NCBI GenBank assembly: GCA_947501805.1
Contig: CANMXJ010000005.1
Coordinates: forward strand, 1-64,000
Reading direction: 5' to 3'
Origin: an uncultured Sulfitobacter sp.
Lineage (GTDB): Bacteria; Pseudomonadota; Alphaproteobacteria; Rhodobacterales; Rhodobacteraceae
Length of the DNA stretch: 64,000 nt
Shown here: in pieces, positions 18,115-25,855 of the stretch
Position numbering within the stretch: the stretch's first letter is position 1
Layout of the letters: every line of letters begins with the position of its first letter
Translations under genes and position numbers: made by a program
Notes under the pieces: model-generated
What the model saw: the letters and a program-made list of their open reading frames with translations, nothing else
Told to the model about the DNA's origin: nothing
Databases searched by the model: none

Positions 18115-18869
18115 TTCATGGTCTCCAGAACTTTAGACATAGCACCGGCCAAAAGGTCCGCCCAGCGGTTCACGCCAGCATCTTCCAACAGGCCGTCATT
18201 GCGGATTTCGATCAGCGCATGGGCAAGGCCTCGCGCTTCGGCATGGGCGGGAATAAACCAGTCAGAGGCATCATCCAACTGGTAGGGTTCATTGAATCCC
18301 AGCACAAGGTCGGGCGCTTGGGCGGCGATATGATCCATCATGATCTGCGATGTTTGATCATCCGCGCGGGCAAGGAACCCCGCATGCCATGACCGATGCT
18401 GCCCGTCCGACATTTGTGGCGTATAGGAATGGATCGAAAATGCGGCGCGGCGCGGGTGGGCGGCAAAACCGTCCCGCAAGGCCTGCTCCATCGGGTCAAA
18501 GATGGCACGCACGCGGGCGAGGCGATCCGCTTCGCCAAGCTCGGTGTTTTGTGGAATTACCGTTCCGTCACTGACAGATGGCACCGCGCCCCGGCTATGG
18601 GGGGGGCGGTTACAATCAATCACCAAACGGCTGTAACGCTGGATGATCAAGGGTGCGGACAACCGCGTCGCAAGCGCTCGCGCGAGCGCCTCGGCACCGA
18701 TGTCCCAGCCGATGTGGCGGTCAATTGCGCCGCTTGGCAGTCCCATATTTCCGAATGCTTCGGGAATGGCCTGCCCTGCATGTTCGCACAACAGCAGGAT
18801 GGGCGAAGCGCTTGACGGGTTCACCCATTCCACGGGTGCGGGATCACGGGGTGACAGAAGCTGTGTCAT
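18111..18869 (-). CDS. N-formylglutamate amidohydrolase-family protein
   Basis: A 252-residue protein of the FGase (HutG/DUF3467-like) family. Conserved stretches are ILLLCEHAGQAIPEAF, DRHIGWDIGAEALARAL and YSRLVIDCNRP, followed by AAFSIHSYTPQM. True HutG releases formate from N-formylglutamate, but no other histidine-degradation gene is nearby. Its partners are a branched-chain type importer, a cysteine hydrolase and, across the divergent promoter, a glutamine-synthetase-like ligase. It may hydrolyse a different N-acyl amino acid. Coupled by ATGA overlaps at both ends. Confidence 0.8.
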   Translation of the reverse strand: MTQLLSPRDPAPVEWVNPSSASPILLLCEHAGQAIPEAFGNMGLPSGAIDRHIGWDIGAEALARALATRLSAPLIIQRYSRLVIDCNRPPHSRGAVPSVSDGTVIPQNTELGEADRLARVRAIFDPMEQALRDGFAAHPRRAAFSIHSYTPQMSDGQHRSWHAGFLARADDQTSQIMMDHIAAQAPDLVLGFNEPYQLDDASDWFIPAHAEARGLAHALIEIRNDGLLEDAGVNRWADLLAGAMSKVLETMK

Positions 18870-19759
18870 ACTTTTTGAGCCTGCAAGGTAGCGGAAGGGA
18901 TCAGCCCGTTTGGCCGTGCGATCAGCAGCAGAACAACAATTGTGAGCCCGATAGGTTCGCGGAATTCCTGCATGGACGCGGGCAGAAAGGCGGCCAGATA
19001 GACCTCGATAAAGCCCAGGACAAAGCCGCCAAGGACAGCACCACGAAGGGAGCCAAGCCCGCCCAGAATGGCCGCGATGAAAGCTTTGAGGACGGGGGTG
19101 AACCCCATCAACGGATCAACGGATGACCGCTGAGACACCCAAAGAACCGCCGCCACACCGGCCAGCAGACCGGACAGCGCGAAAGCGCCTGCAATCACCG
19201 TATTGCCGCGAATACCCATCAGGCGGGCGATGGCGAAATCTTCGGCGGCGGCGCGCATGGCGATGCCGTGTTTTTGTTTCTTCATAAATAATTCAAGCGC
19301 AACCAGCATGGCGAGGGTTGCGGCAATTGCGACGATCTTGTTTGTACCGATCACCACATCGCCAATCCGGATGCTGCTGCCGAGAAAGTCCGGAATGATC
19401 ACAGGCTGCGAGCGGGCCGAGATAAGGTTCTGGAACAAGACCTGCAAAACCATTGCAACGGCAAAGCTGGTCACAAGCATTGTCGCGCCGGAGGCATTGC
19501 GCACGGTGCGGAACGCCACCCTTTCCATCACCACTGCGGCAGTCATGGCCGCCATTACTGCAAAGCAAACGGAGAGCGCGAATGGGAAGCCTGCCAGGCC
19601 GCAATACATCAAGACGTAGCCCGCGATGGTCATCAATTCGCCATGGGCAAAGTTGATCAGCCCCATGATGGAGAAAACCACGGCAAGGCCCAGTGCCAAG
19701 AGCGCGTAGGTGCCGCCCAATGCAAAGGCGTTCACGGTTTGCTGCAAGATCAAATCCAT
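18866..19759 (-). CDS. livH: Branched-chain-type ABC importer permease (LivH)
   Basis: A 297-residue inner-membrane protein with about eight helices. LGLAVVFSIMGLINFAHGEL (about residues 22-41) is the LivH hallmark, and GGLGSLRGAVLGGFVLGFIE near the C-terminus is the ATPase-facing segment. It pairs with the permease half of the LivM-LivG fusion. The Liv family imports many amides, amino acids and aromatics, so the name gives the architecture rather than the substrate. Confidence 0.9.
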   Translation of the reverse strand: MDLILQQTVNAFALGGTYALLALGLAVVFSIMGLINFAHGELMTIAGYVLMYCGLAGFPFALSVCFAVMAAMTAAVVMERVAFRTVRNASGATMLVTSFAVAMVLQVLFQNLISARSQPVIIPDFLGSSIRIGDVVIGTNKIVAIAATLAMLVALELFMKKQKHGIAMRAAAEDFAIARLMGIRGNTVIAGAFALSGLLAGVAAVLWVSQRSSVDPLMGFTPVLKAFIAAILGGLGSLRGAVLGGFVLGFIEVYLAAFLPASMQEFREPIGLTIVVLLLIARPNGLIPSATLQAQKV

Positions 19760-19763
19760 TAGA

Positions 19764-20480
19764 TCACTGCGCCCCCATAAAGGTTTCGGTCAGCGCCCCA
19801 CTGGTCCGCATTTCAGCGGCTGTGCCAGCACCGACAATCTTGCCCGACGACATCAGATAGGCACGATCCGCGATGTTCAGCGCACCCGCGACATTCTGTT
19901 CAACCAGAAAGATCGTGACGCCTTGGTCACGCAACTTGGCGATCAGTTCAAACACCTGTTCAACGATCATTGGCGCAAGCCCCAAAGAGGGTTCATCCAG
20001 CAGCAGCAGTTTGGGTTCGCACATCAACGCACGTCCGATGGCCAGCATTTGTTGCTGCCCGCCCGACAGGGTGCCCGCATATTGGGTCCGCCGTTCCTGC
20101 AGGATCGGGAACAAATCAAACACCCGTTCCTTGGCGGCAAGAATGGCGGCTGCATCGGTGCGGGTATAGGCCCCCATTGTCAGATTGTCTTCGACACTGA
20201 GCGTGCCAAAAACGCGGCGCCCTTCGGGGGAGAGTGTCAAACCGCTTTGGGCAGAAACCTCTGCCGGTTGGTTGGTAATGTCGCGCCCTTCAAACATGAT
20301 CTGCCCGCTGGCCACAGGCTCAAGCCCGACAACGGCATTCATGGTAGAGGATTTTCCGGCACCATTAGCGCCCAGCAGGGCGACGATCTCGCCCTGCTGG
20401 ATGTTCAGATCAATGCCGCGCACAGCCTCGACCGCGCCGTAACGCACGTTCAGTCCCTTAAGGTCCAGTATCGAGGTCAT
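19764..20480 (-). CDS. livF: Branched-chain-type ABC importer ATPase (LivF)
   Basis: A 238-residue nucleotide-binding subunit with Walker A GANGAGKSSTMN (about residue 33), signature LSGGQQQMLAIGRAL (about 136) and Walker B LLLLDEPSLGLAP (about 157). The sequence NIQQGEIVALLGANGAGKSS is typical of LivF. It forms the second ATPase of the importer, the first being the C-terminal half of the LivM-LivG fusion. The gene lies four bases upstream of livH. Confidence 0.93.
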   Translation of the reverse strand: MTSILDLKGLNVRYGAVEAVRGIDLNIQQGEIVALLGANGAGKSSTMNAVVGLEPVASGQIMFEGRDITNQPAEVSAQSGLTLSPEGRRVFGTLSVEDNLTMGAYTRTDAAAILAAKERVFDLFPILQERRTQYAGTLSGGQQQMLAIGRALMCEPKLLLLDEPSLGLAPMIVEQVFELIAKLRDQGVTIFLVEQNVAGALNIADRAYLMSSGKIVGAGTAAEMRTSGALTETFMGAQ

Positions 20481-20493
20481 GCGCGGCTGATCC

Positions 20494-21645
20494 TTATTGC
20501 ATGCGTGGGGCTGGGATCAGGTCAGCTTGCGGTGCAGGCTGGCCAACCAACTCACGCGCGCCATCTTTGACACGGATAAGAGAGACCTCGCGCACCGGCA
20601 TACCGTCCGTGCCCTTGTAAGTGATCATGCTGGTGGCACCCTGTACATTCTCAAGGTTGGCAATCGCATCGCGCAAAGCTTGGGGATCGGTGGATCCTGC
20701 GGCCTGCACAGCGGCCTCAAGCACTTTCACCAGATCATAGCCAACTGCGTTGAACACAGTCTCAGATGCAGAACCCGTGGTCTTTTCATAAAGCGCGTTA
20801 AAGGCCTCAAGCGGGCTGCCTGCGGTGGCGTGGCCCGCGGTGGTGAACACGACCCCTTCAGCTGCTTCACCCAGACCGAAGGTTGTCGGGCTGTCGATGC
20901 CGTCGGAACCGATCACCTGACTGGTAACACCGGCCGCACGCAGCGCTTTGATGAAAGACGGGAAGTCAGGCTCATAAGCCGAGGTCATGATCACATCAGG
21001 CTGCGTTTCAAGTGCAGCAATCTGGGTTGCGATGGCTGAAAAATCAGGCTGGCCAATGTTATAGGTTGCCTCGCCCACCATCTCGCCCCCCAGCGATTTC
21101 ATGACATCCGCAAAGTACAGCGGCATGGAGGTGTACTGGCTGTCAGGTGAATAAAGAATGTAACCGGTTTTATGTCCCTGTTCTGCGGCCCAGGATGCGG
21201 AAACCGTTGCCTGCACATTGTCGCCGGGGAAGTTGGCAAAGACATAGTCGCCGCCAATCATCGGCAGGGTGGGCGATGACGCGCAGGTTGAGATCGCGGG
21301 GATCATCGCATCTGCCACAATGCCAGCGGCGGCAAGACCGGGATCAGCGTCACACGGCAGGACAATCGCCTCAACGCCCGCATCGGCCAGTTCTTGCACA
21401 GCAATCGCAGTTTGCGCCGCATCAGAGCGGACATCGCGTTCCACCAGTTCGATCATGATGTTGCCGTTAATGCCACCCGCAGCATTCAATTCGTCCACGG
21501 CGATACGGATGCCTTCGACAACAGGCGCATCATAGGGGGCCAGGCCACCGGTCTGTGCCGTTGCCAGCCCCAGCTTCAGCGTGTCTGCTGACACGGAGGC
21601 TGCCGCCAATACCAAGGCTGTGGTTGTGAGTAGTAGATGTTTCAT
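20494..21645 (-). CDS. Branched-chain-type ABC importer substrate-binding protein
   Basis: A 383-residue periplasmic binding protein of the LivK/Peripla_BP_6 family. A Sec signal peptide covers about residues 1-20 (ending AAASVSADT). The body has the pattern ELNAAGGINGNIMIELVERD and a ligand-site region around ISTCASSPTLP. It lies between the fusion gene and livF. Gene order from the promoter is fusion, binding protein, livF, livH, then two hydrolases. The ligand is unknown. Confidence 0.9.
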   Translation of the reverse strand: MKHLLLTTTALVLAAASVSADTLKLGLATAQTGGLAPYDAPVVEGIRIAVDELNAAGGINGNIMIELVERDVRSDAAQTAIAVQELADAGVEAIVLPCDADPGLAAAGIVADAMIPAISTCASSPTLPMIGGDYVFANFPGDNVQATVSASWAAEQGHKTGYILYSPDSQYTSMPLYFADVMKSLGGEMVGEATYNIGQPDFSAIATQIAALETQPDVIMTSAYEPDFPSFIKALRAAGVTSQVIGSDGIDSPTTFGLGEAAEGVVFTTAGHATAGSPLEAFNALYEKTTGSASETVFNAVGYDLVKVLEAAVQAAGSTDPQALRDAIANLENVQGATSMITYKGTDGMPVREVSLIRVKDGARELVGQPAPQADLIPAPRMQ

Positions 21646-21672
21646 CTGGTTCTTCTCCCTTTGGTTTTCAAT

Positions 21673-23460
21673 TCATGAGTGGTTGGATGTGCCGATATAC
21701 GCTTCGATGACCGCCTTGTTCTGGCGCACCTCGTCGGGCGTGCCTTCGGCAATCAGACGCCCTTCGTTCAAAACAACGATCCGGTCACACAGCGCGTTGA
21801 CCAGCGCCAGATCGTGATCAATCAACAAAATGCCGATGCCCAGATCACGGTTCAATCCGCGCAGGCGTTCCATCAGATCGTCGGTTTCCTCGCGGTTCAT
21901 GCCAGCTGCCGGTTCGTCCAGAAAGATCAGTGAGGGCTGGCAGACAAGCGCACGGGCGATTTCCACCCGCCGCTGATCACCATAGGATAACGTATTGGCC
22001 TGCGCATCGGCGTGATGGGCGACGTCCATAAGGTTCAGCGCCGACATGGTCCGGGCGTCTGCATCTATGCCGCCTTTGGTAGACAGCGCAGCAACATGGA
22101 CATTCTGGAAAACGGACAGGGTTTCAAACAGGCGGATATTCTGGAAAGTCCGCGCCAGACCGACATCCGCGAAACGATGTGGCGGCAGTTTGACAAGGTC
22201 GTGCGCGCCCATCGAAATCCGCCCCTCGGAAGGGCGCAAGATGCCGGAAAGTTGGTTGACCAGTGTCGTTTTGCCAGACCCGTTGGGACCAATCAGCCCG
22301 AGAATTTCACCCGGCTTGATGGTGATTGTGACATCATTGGTTGCCACAACACCGCCGAAACGTTTGGTCAGGTTCTGTGCAATAACTGGTTCGGATTGAG
22401 CCGCAATAAGAGGTACGGTTTTTACTCCTTTGCGGCGCAAAGGAATAAACCGTTCTTCCCATTCCAGCAGACCGGACAGGCCGTCAGGGCGTTTGACCAA
22501 GGCCACAAGGATCAACAGCCCGATGCCGATTTGCGTGGTGCCAAACACCTGCGGTATCGCCATAAATCCCAGATCAATACCGGTTTCCAGGCGGCGCAAG
22601 AGTTCAGTGACCAAAGTCACAACAGTAGCACCCATAATAGCGCCTGTGACGGTGCTCATCCCACCGACGATCAGCATGGCCAGTAGGAAAAACGTGTCGG
22701 TAAAGTAGAACTTTTTCGGGCTGAACGCGCCCAGAAAATGCGCAAGCAACGCGCCGGACAATGCCATCAATGCAGCGCTGATGACAAAAGCGATGAAACG
22801 TTCACGCGGTACGTTGACCCCGACGGCAGTGGCGGCAATCGCGTTTTCACGCCCCCCCCGCAGGCGCAAACCACTCACGCTGTCACGATAAAGACGCGCA
22901 ACCACCAGAGCGACAAGACAGCCAATGGCGGCGGTCCAGATACCGGTCTCTCTGGGCACACCAAAGAACGTCTGGGCACCACGGGTCACATCACGCCAGC
23001 CGATCAGCACGCCGTGCATGATGATCAAGAGTGCCAGTGTGGCAATGGTCGCGGCTGACCCCTCAAGCCGCCAAATGGCCAGACCGATCAGCATGGCGAG
23101 GGCAATCGTCACAAAAATAGCCGCCAGGGTGGCGGGCCAGAACCCAAGCGTCGTATCCGCAAGCCAATCTGGCAAACCGGGCAGGGTGGCCCCTTTGATG
23201 TTTGCCGGAAGCGTCAATAGGGACGATGCATATGCCCCGACCGCCATGAAAGCCAGATGGCCGAAACTCAGGATACCACTGTTGCCGGAATACAGGCCCA
23301 TCGCGCTGATTGCGGTCAGCGAAATCAGGAAAACAACCAAACTGCGGGCGATTGTTGCGCTGGTGAAACCGCTCACAACTGCGACCGCTGCAACTGCGAT
23401 GAACAGCATCGAAAGGGCAGGTAGAATATGTGACCGCGGTGCAGTGATGCGCATGAACAT
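21673..23460 (-). CDS. Fused LivM permease and LivG ATPase
   Basis: A 595-residue two-domain protein. Residues 1 to about 340 form a LivM-type permease with about ten helices (GNSGILSFGHLAFMAVGAYA about residues 58-77). After a short linker, residues from about 350 to 595 form a LivG ATPase with Walker A GPNGSGKTTLVN (about 388), signature LSYGDQRRVEIARAL and Walker B LIFLDEPAAGMN. Usually these are separate subunits. The frame runs through the join without a stop, so the fusion is real in this sequence. It is the first gene of the minus-strand operon, divergent from the RpiR regulator. ATG 23454 is an alternative start. Confidence 0.9.
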   Translation of the reverse strand: MFMRITAPRSHILPALSMLFIAVAAVAVVSGFTSATIARSLVVFLISLTAISAMGLYSGNSGILSFGHLAFMAVGAYASSLLTLPANIKGATLPGLPDWLADTTLGFWPATLAAIFVTIALAMLIGLAIWRLEGSAATIATLALLIIMHGVLIGWRDVTRGAQTFFGVPRETGIWTAAIGCLVALVVARLYRDSVSGLRLRGGRENAIAATAVGVNVPRERFIAFVISAALMALSGALLAHFLGAFSPKKFYFTDTFFLLAMLIVGGMSTVTGAIMGATVVTLVTELLRRLETGIDLGFMAIPQVFGTTQIGIGLLILVALVKRPDGLSGLLEWEERFIPLRRKGVKTVPLIAAQSEPVIAQNLTKRFGGVVATNDVTITIKPGEILGLIGPNGSGKTTLVNQLSGILRPSEGRISMGAHDLVKLPPHRFADVGLARTFQNIRLFETLSVFQNVHVAALSTKGGIDADARTMSALNLMDVAHHADAQANTLSYGDQRRVEIARALVCQPSLIFLDEPAAGMNREETDDLMERLRGLNRDLGIGILLIDHDLALVNALCDRIVVLNEGRLIAEGTPDEVRQNKAVIEAYIGTSNHS

Positions 23461-23489
23461 AGCCTGAAATTGGATGGCTTCAGTAACGG

Positions 23490-23540
23490 GAAATAAAATT
23501 TCAATGTCAATTGAAAATGTTGACCTGAAAATTTAATTCA
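23490..23540. promoter_or_regulatory. Palindromes in the livMG-rpiR divergent promoter region
   Basis: The region between the divergent genes holds three dyads: GAAAT-AAA-ATTTC at 23490-23502 (13-bp span), the palindrome TCAATTGA at 23507-23514, and TGAA-N7-TTCA at 23526-23540. The first resembles the architecture of operators of RpiR/HexR-type regulators, short palindromes around an A-rich centre. It is a likely binding site for the adjacent RpiR protein controlling both directions. Confidence 0.55.
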
Positions 23541-23576
23541 CTACTCTTGCGTAGAAACGGGGAAGCGTCACGCGCC

Positions 23577-24425
23577 ATGTTGATCAAAGAACGAATTGAA
23601 GACGCCGCAGAGAAACTGACAAGCGGGGAGCGCAAGCTCGCTGCCGCGATCTTGTCGGATTATCCCTTTGCAGGACTGGAATCGATACAGGAACTTGCCA
23701 GCCGGTCAGAGGTTTCCGCCCCGTCTATCTCCCGGTTTGTGACAAAAATCGGTCTTGAAGGATATCAGGAGTTTCAGCGGGACCTGATCTGCGAGTTGAA
23801 AGAACGATCGCGCTCTCCTGTGGAAGTCCACGACCGAAACAGAAAGGTTGAGGGCGGATATCTGGCTGACTTTATTGCCAAGGCGTCTGCGCAGATGGCA
23901 ATGTCTGCCGACGCAATAACAGAGGTGCAGTTCAACAAAATCTGCAGCCTTCTGACAGATCAAAAGCGCGACATCTATGTTCTGGGCGGGCGCAGCAGTG
24001 ACACGATTGCCCGACACCTTTCGTTCCACCTGCGCCAGATCCGCCCCAGCGTTTACCATCTGCCCGATAATCCGGAAAGCTGGCCCGAGTACCTGCTGCG
24101 CATGCGCCGGAACGACATCTTGTTTTTGGTGGATTTTCGCCGCTATCAATCCGCGCTGGAAGACCTCGCAAGGGCAGCCCATACCAAACGAGGCGTACGA
24201 TTGATCCTGATGACGGACAAGTGGATATCACCCATTGCAAAACATGCAGCCGAAGTGCTGCCAGTGCCTATCGAATCAGGGACCTTATGGGACACTTACG
24301 CGGCTGCCCTGACCGTTACTGAGGCAATTGTGACGCGCATTGCCGAAGACAACTGGGACCAAACCCGCGCTCGCATCGAAGCATGGGACGCTTTTCGTCC
24401 CTCACCAAAGGACCATGCAACATGA
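23577..24425 (+). CDS. RpiR/MurR-family regulator
   Basis: A 282-residue regulator with an N-terminal HTH_6 domain (about residues 1-77; ELASRSEVSAPSISRFVTKI carries the recognition helix) and a C-terminal SIS domain (about 115-265; DIYVLGGRSSDTIARHLSFH). SIS domains of this family usually sense phosphosugars or related metabolites, though roseobacter members sit beside amino-acid catabolism genes. I chose ATG 23577 because upstream in-frame codons before it lack homology. It is divergent from the Liv operon and coupled by ATGA to the glutamine-synthetase-like gene. Confidence 0.87.
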   Translation: MLIKERIEDAAEKLTSGERKLAAAILSDYPFAGLESIQELASRSEVSAPSISRFVTKIGLEGYQEFQRDLICELKERSRSPVEVHDRNRKVEGGYLADFIAKASAQMAMSADAITEVQFNKICSLLTDQKRDIYVLGGRSSDTIARHLSFHLRQIRPSVYHLPDNPESWPEYLLRMRRNDILFLVDFRRYQSALEDLARAAHTKRGVRLILMTDKWISPIAKHAAEVLPVPIESGTLWDTYAAALTVTEAIVTRIAEDNWDQTRARIEAWDAFRPSPKDHAT

Positions 24426-25732
24426 AACCCATGCCCCTTATCTTTGCCGCCACATGTGATTTTGCCGGAAAGGTGCGCGGCAAGGCGTTTCCAGCCGAGC
24501 AGTTGGACAAGCGGCTGGCGCGCGGGGTGGGGTGGGTGCCGACAAACGTGATGATCAACTGTTTTGATGGCATCGGTGAGAGTCCGTTTGGCTCGCTTGG
24601 CGATCTGCTGTTGGTGCCGGACCCAAGCACGGAGACCAAGATTGGTTTTGACGGGGCGGCACCGGAACACTTTATGCTGGGTGACATCGTGACCTTGGAC
24701 GGTGACCCGTGGGATTTGTGCACACGCGCGCTTCTGAAATCGGCGCTTGCGCGTTTGCACCGTGCAGGCGGTGTGCGCCTGATCTCCGCATTCGAGCATG
24801 AATTCCAGCTGAAGGGTGCGCCAGCGATCAATAACCAGGGCTTTGGACGTGAAGGCTTTGAGTTGCAACGCGACCTGTGCGCAACCTTGATGGCGGCGCT
24901 GCAAAGCTCAGGAATTGCGCCTGATAGTATCATGAAAGAATACGGCCCCAATCAATATGAGGTCGTTGTTGGCCCCGCCGAAGGCGTTACTTCTGCAGAT
25001 CACGCGGTCATCCTGCGAGAGTTGACCCGCTCTGCCGCTCGCGCCAAAGGGGAACACGCCACATTCTCACCCATTCTTGACGCGGCGTCGGTCGGCAATG
25101 GTGTCCACGTCCACATGAGTTTTGTGGATGAGGACGGAAACCCCGTTACCTATGACGCAGACGGGAAATGCGGCATGTCTGCGCTGACCTCGGCATTTTC
25201 AGCCGGCATTCTGAAATATCTGCCGTCAATTGTCGCGCTGACCGCGCCGTCCGTGGTCTCCTATGAGCGACTGACACCGCACCGCTGGTCGGCCGCCTAT
25301 AACAATCTGGGTTATCGCGATCGCGAAGCGTCGCTGCGGGTCTGTCCTGTGACTGCGAAAGATCCGGCTTCAATTGCGCGCCAGTTCAACATCGAGTACC
25401 GCGCCGCAGATGCTGCCGCCTGTCCACATTTGGCCTTGGCAGCAATCGTTCATGCTGGCGTTCAGGGCATCGAGGACGGGTTGGTGGCACCGGATCCGAC
25501 GCAAGAGGATTTGTCACTTCTCTCGCCGGATGTGCTGGCAGAGCGCGGCTATGAACGCCTGCCAACGTCGCTTGAGGCGGCACTGGGCAAATTCATCAAC
25601 AACAAGACAGTGACCAATTGGTTCCCCCAAGATTTTTCGCAGGTTTACTTTGCGCATAAGGCAGCGGAAATCGCGCATGTGGGCGATCTGGAAACACAGG
25701 ACATTTGTGATCTATACGCACAAACCTATTGA
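24422..25732 (+). CDS. Glutamine-synthetase-family ligase
   Basis: A 436-residue GlnA-like protein. It shows the N-terminal beta-grasp domain (CDFAGKVRGKAFP) and the catalytic domain with SAFEHEFQL (metal Glu), GNGVHVHMSF (metal His) and APSVVSYERLTPHRW (active-site loop), then YRDREASLRVCP. It is diverged from housekeeping GlnA and resembles gamma-glutamyl ligases acting on amines. Coupled by ATGA to the RpiR gene and opposite an operon with an N-formylglutamate amidohydrolase-like enzyme, it suggests a gamma-glutamylated route for an imported nitrogen compound. The amine substrate is not known. Confidence 0.83.
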   Translation: MKPMPLIFAATCDFAGKVRGKAFPAEQLDKRLARGVGWVPTNVMINCFDGIGESPFGSLGDLLLVPDPSTETKIGFDGAAPEHFMLGDIVTLDGDPWDLCTRALLKSALARLHRAGGVRLISAFEHEFQLKGAPAINNQGFGREGFELQRDLCATLMAALQSSGIAPDSIMKEYGPNQYEVVVGPAEGVTSADHAVILRELTRSAARAKGEHATFSPILDAASVGNGVHVHMSFVDEDGNPVTYDADGKCGMSALTSAFSAGILKYLPSIVALTAPSVVSYERLTPHRWSAAYNNLGYRDREASLRVCPVTAKDPASIARQFNIEYRAADAAACPHLALAAIVHAGVQGIEDGLVAPDPTQEDLSLLSPDVLAERGYERLPTSLEAALGKFINNKTVTNWFPQDFSQVYFAHKAAEIAHVGDLETQDICDLYAQTY

Positions 25733-25761
25733 TAAACGGCTTCTGTGTATGGATATTCCAT

Positions 25762-25776
25762 GCGACTCTGCAGTAG
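25762..25776 (+). promoter_or_regulatory. Candidate operator of the 26-51 kb regulon, site A
   Basis: GCGACTCTGCAGTAG matches all 15 positions of the consensus GCKACYMTRYAGTAK derived from four intergenic sites in this window. It lies 80 bases before the TPP-enzyme gene. The flanking base pattern is close to the site at 35310. No second copy at the 17-bp offset is visible here. Confidence 0.5.
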
Positions 25777-25855
25777 GTTGGTCTATGGGGGCAACCGGCG
25801 AAAATGACTGTCTTATGGCAGGAATTGCGGCGCAACAACTCAAAGCGAGATTGAT

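Noticed and set aside
23540-23554. A fifth copy of the 15-bp element before rpiR (CTAC-N6-GTAG)
   Set aside because: Only 11 of 15 positions match and the conserved AGTA core is broken. CTAC-N6-GTAG alone is expected about once by chance in a window of this size.
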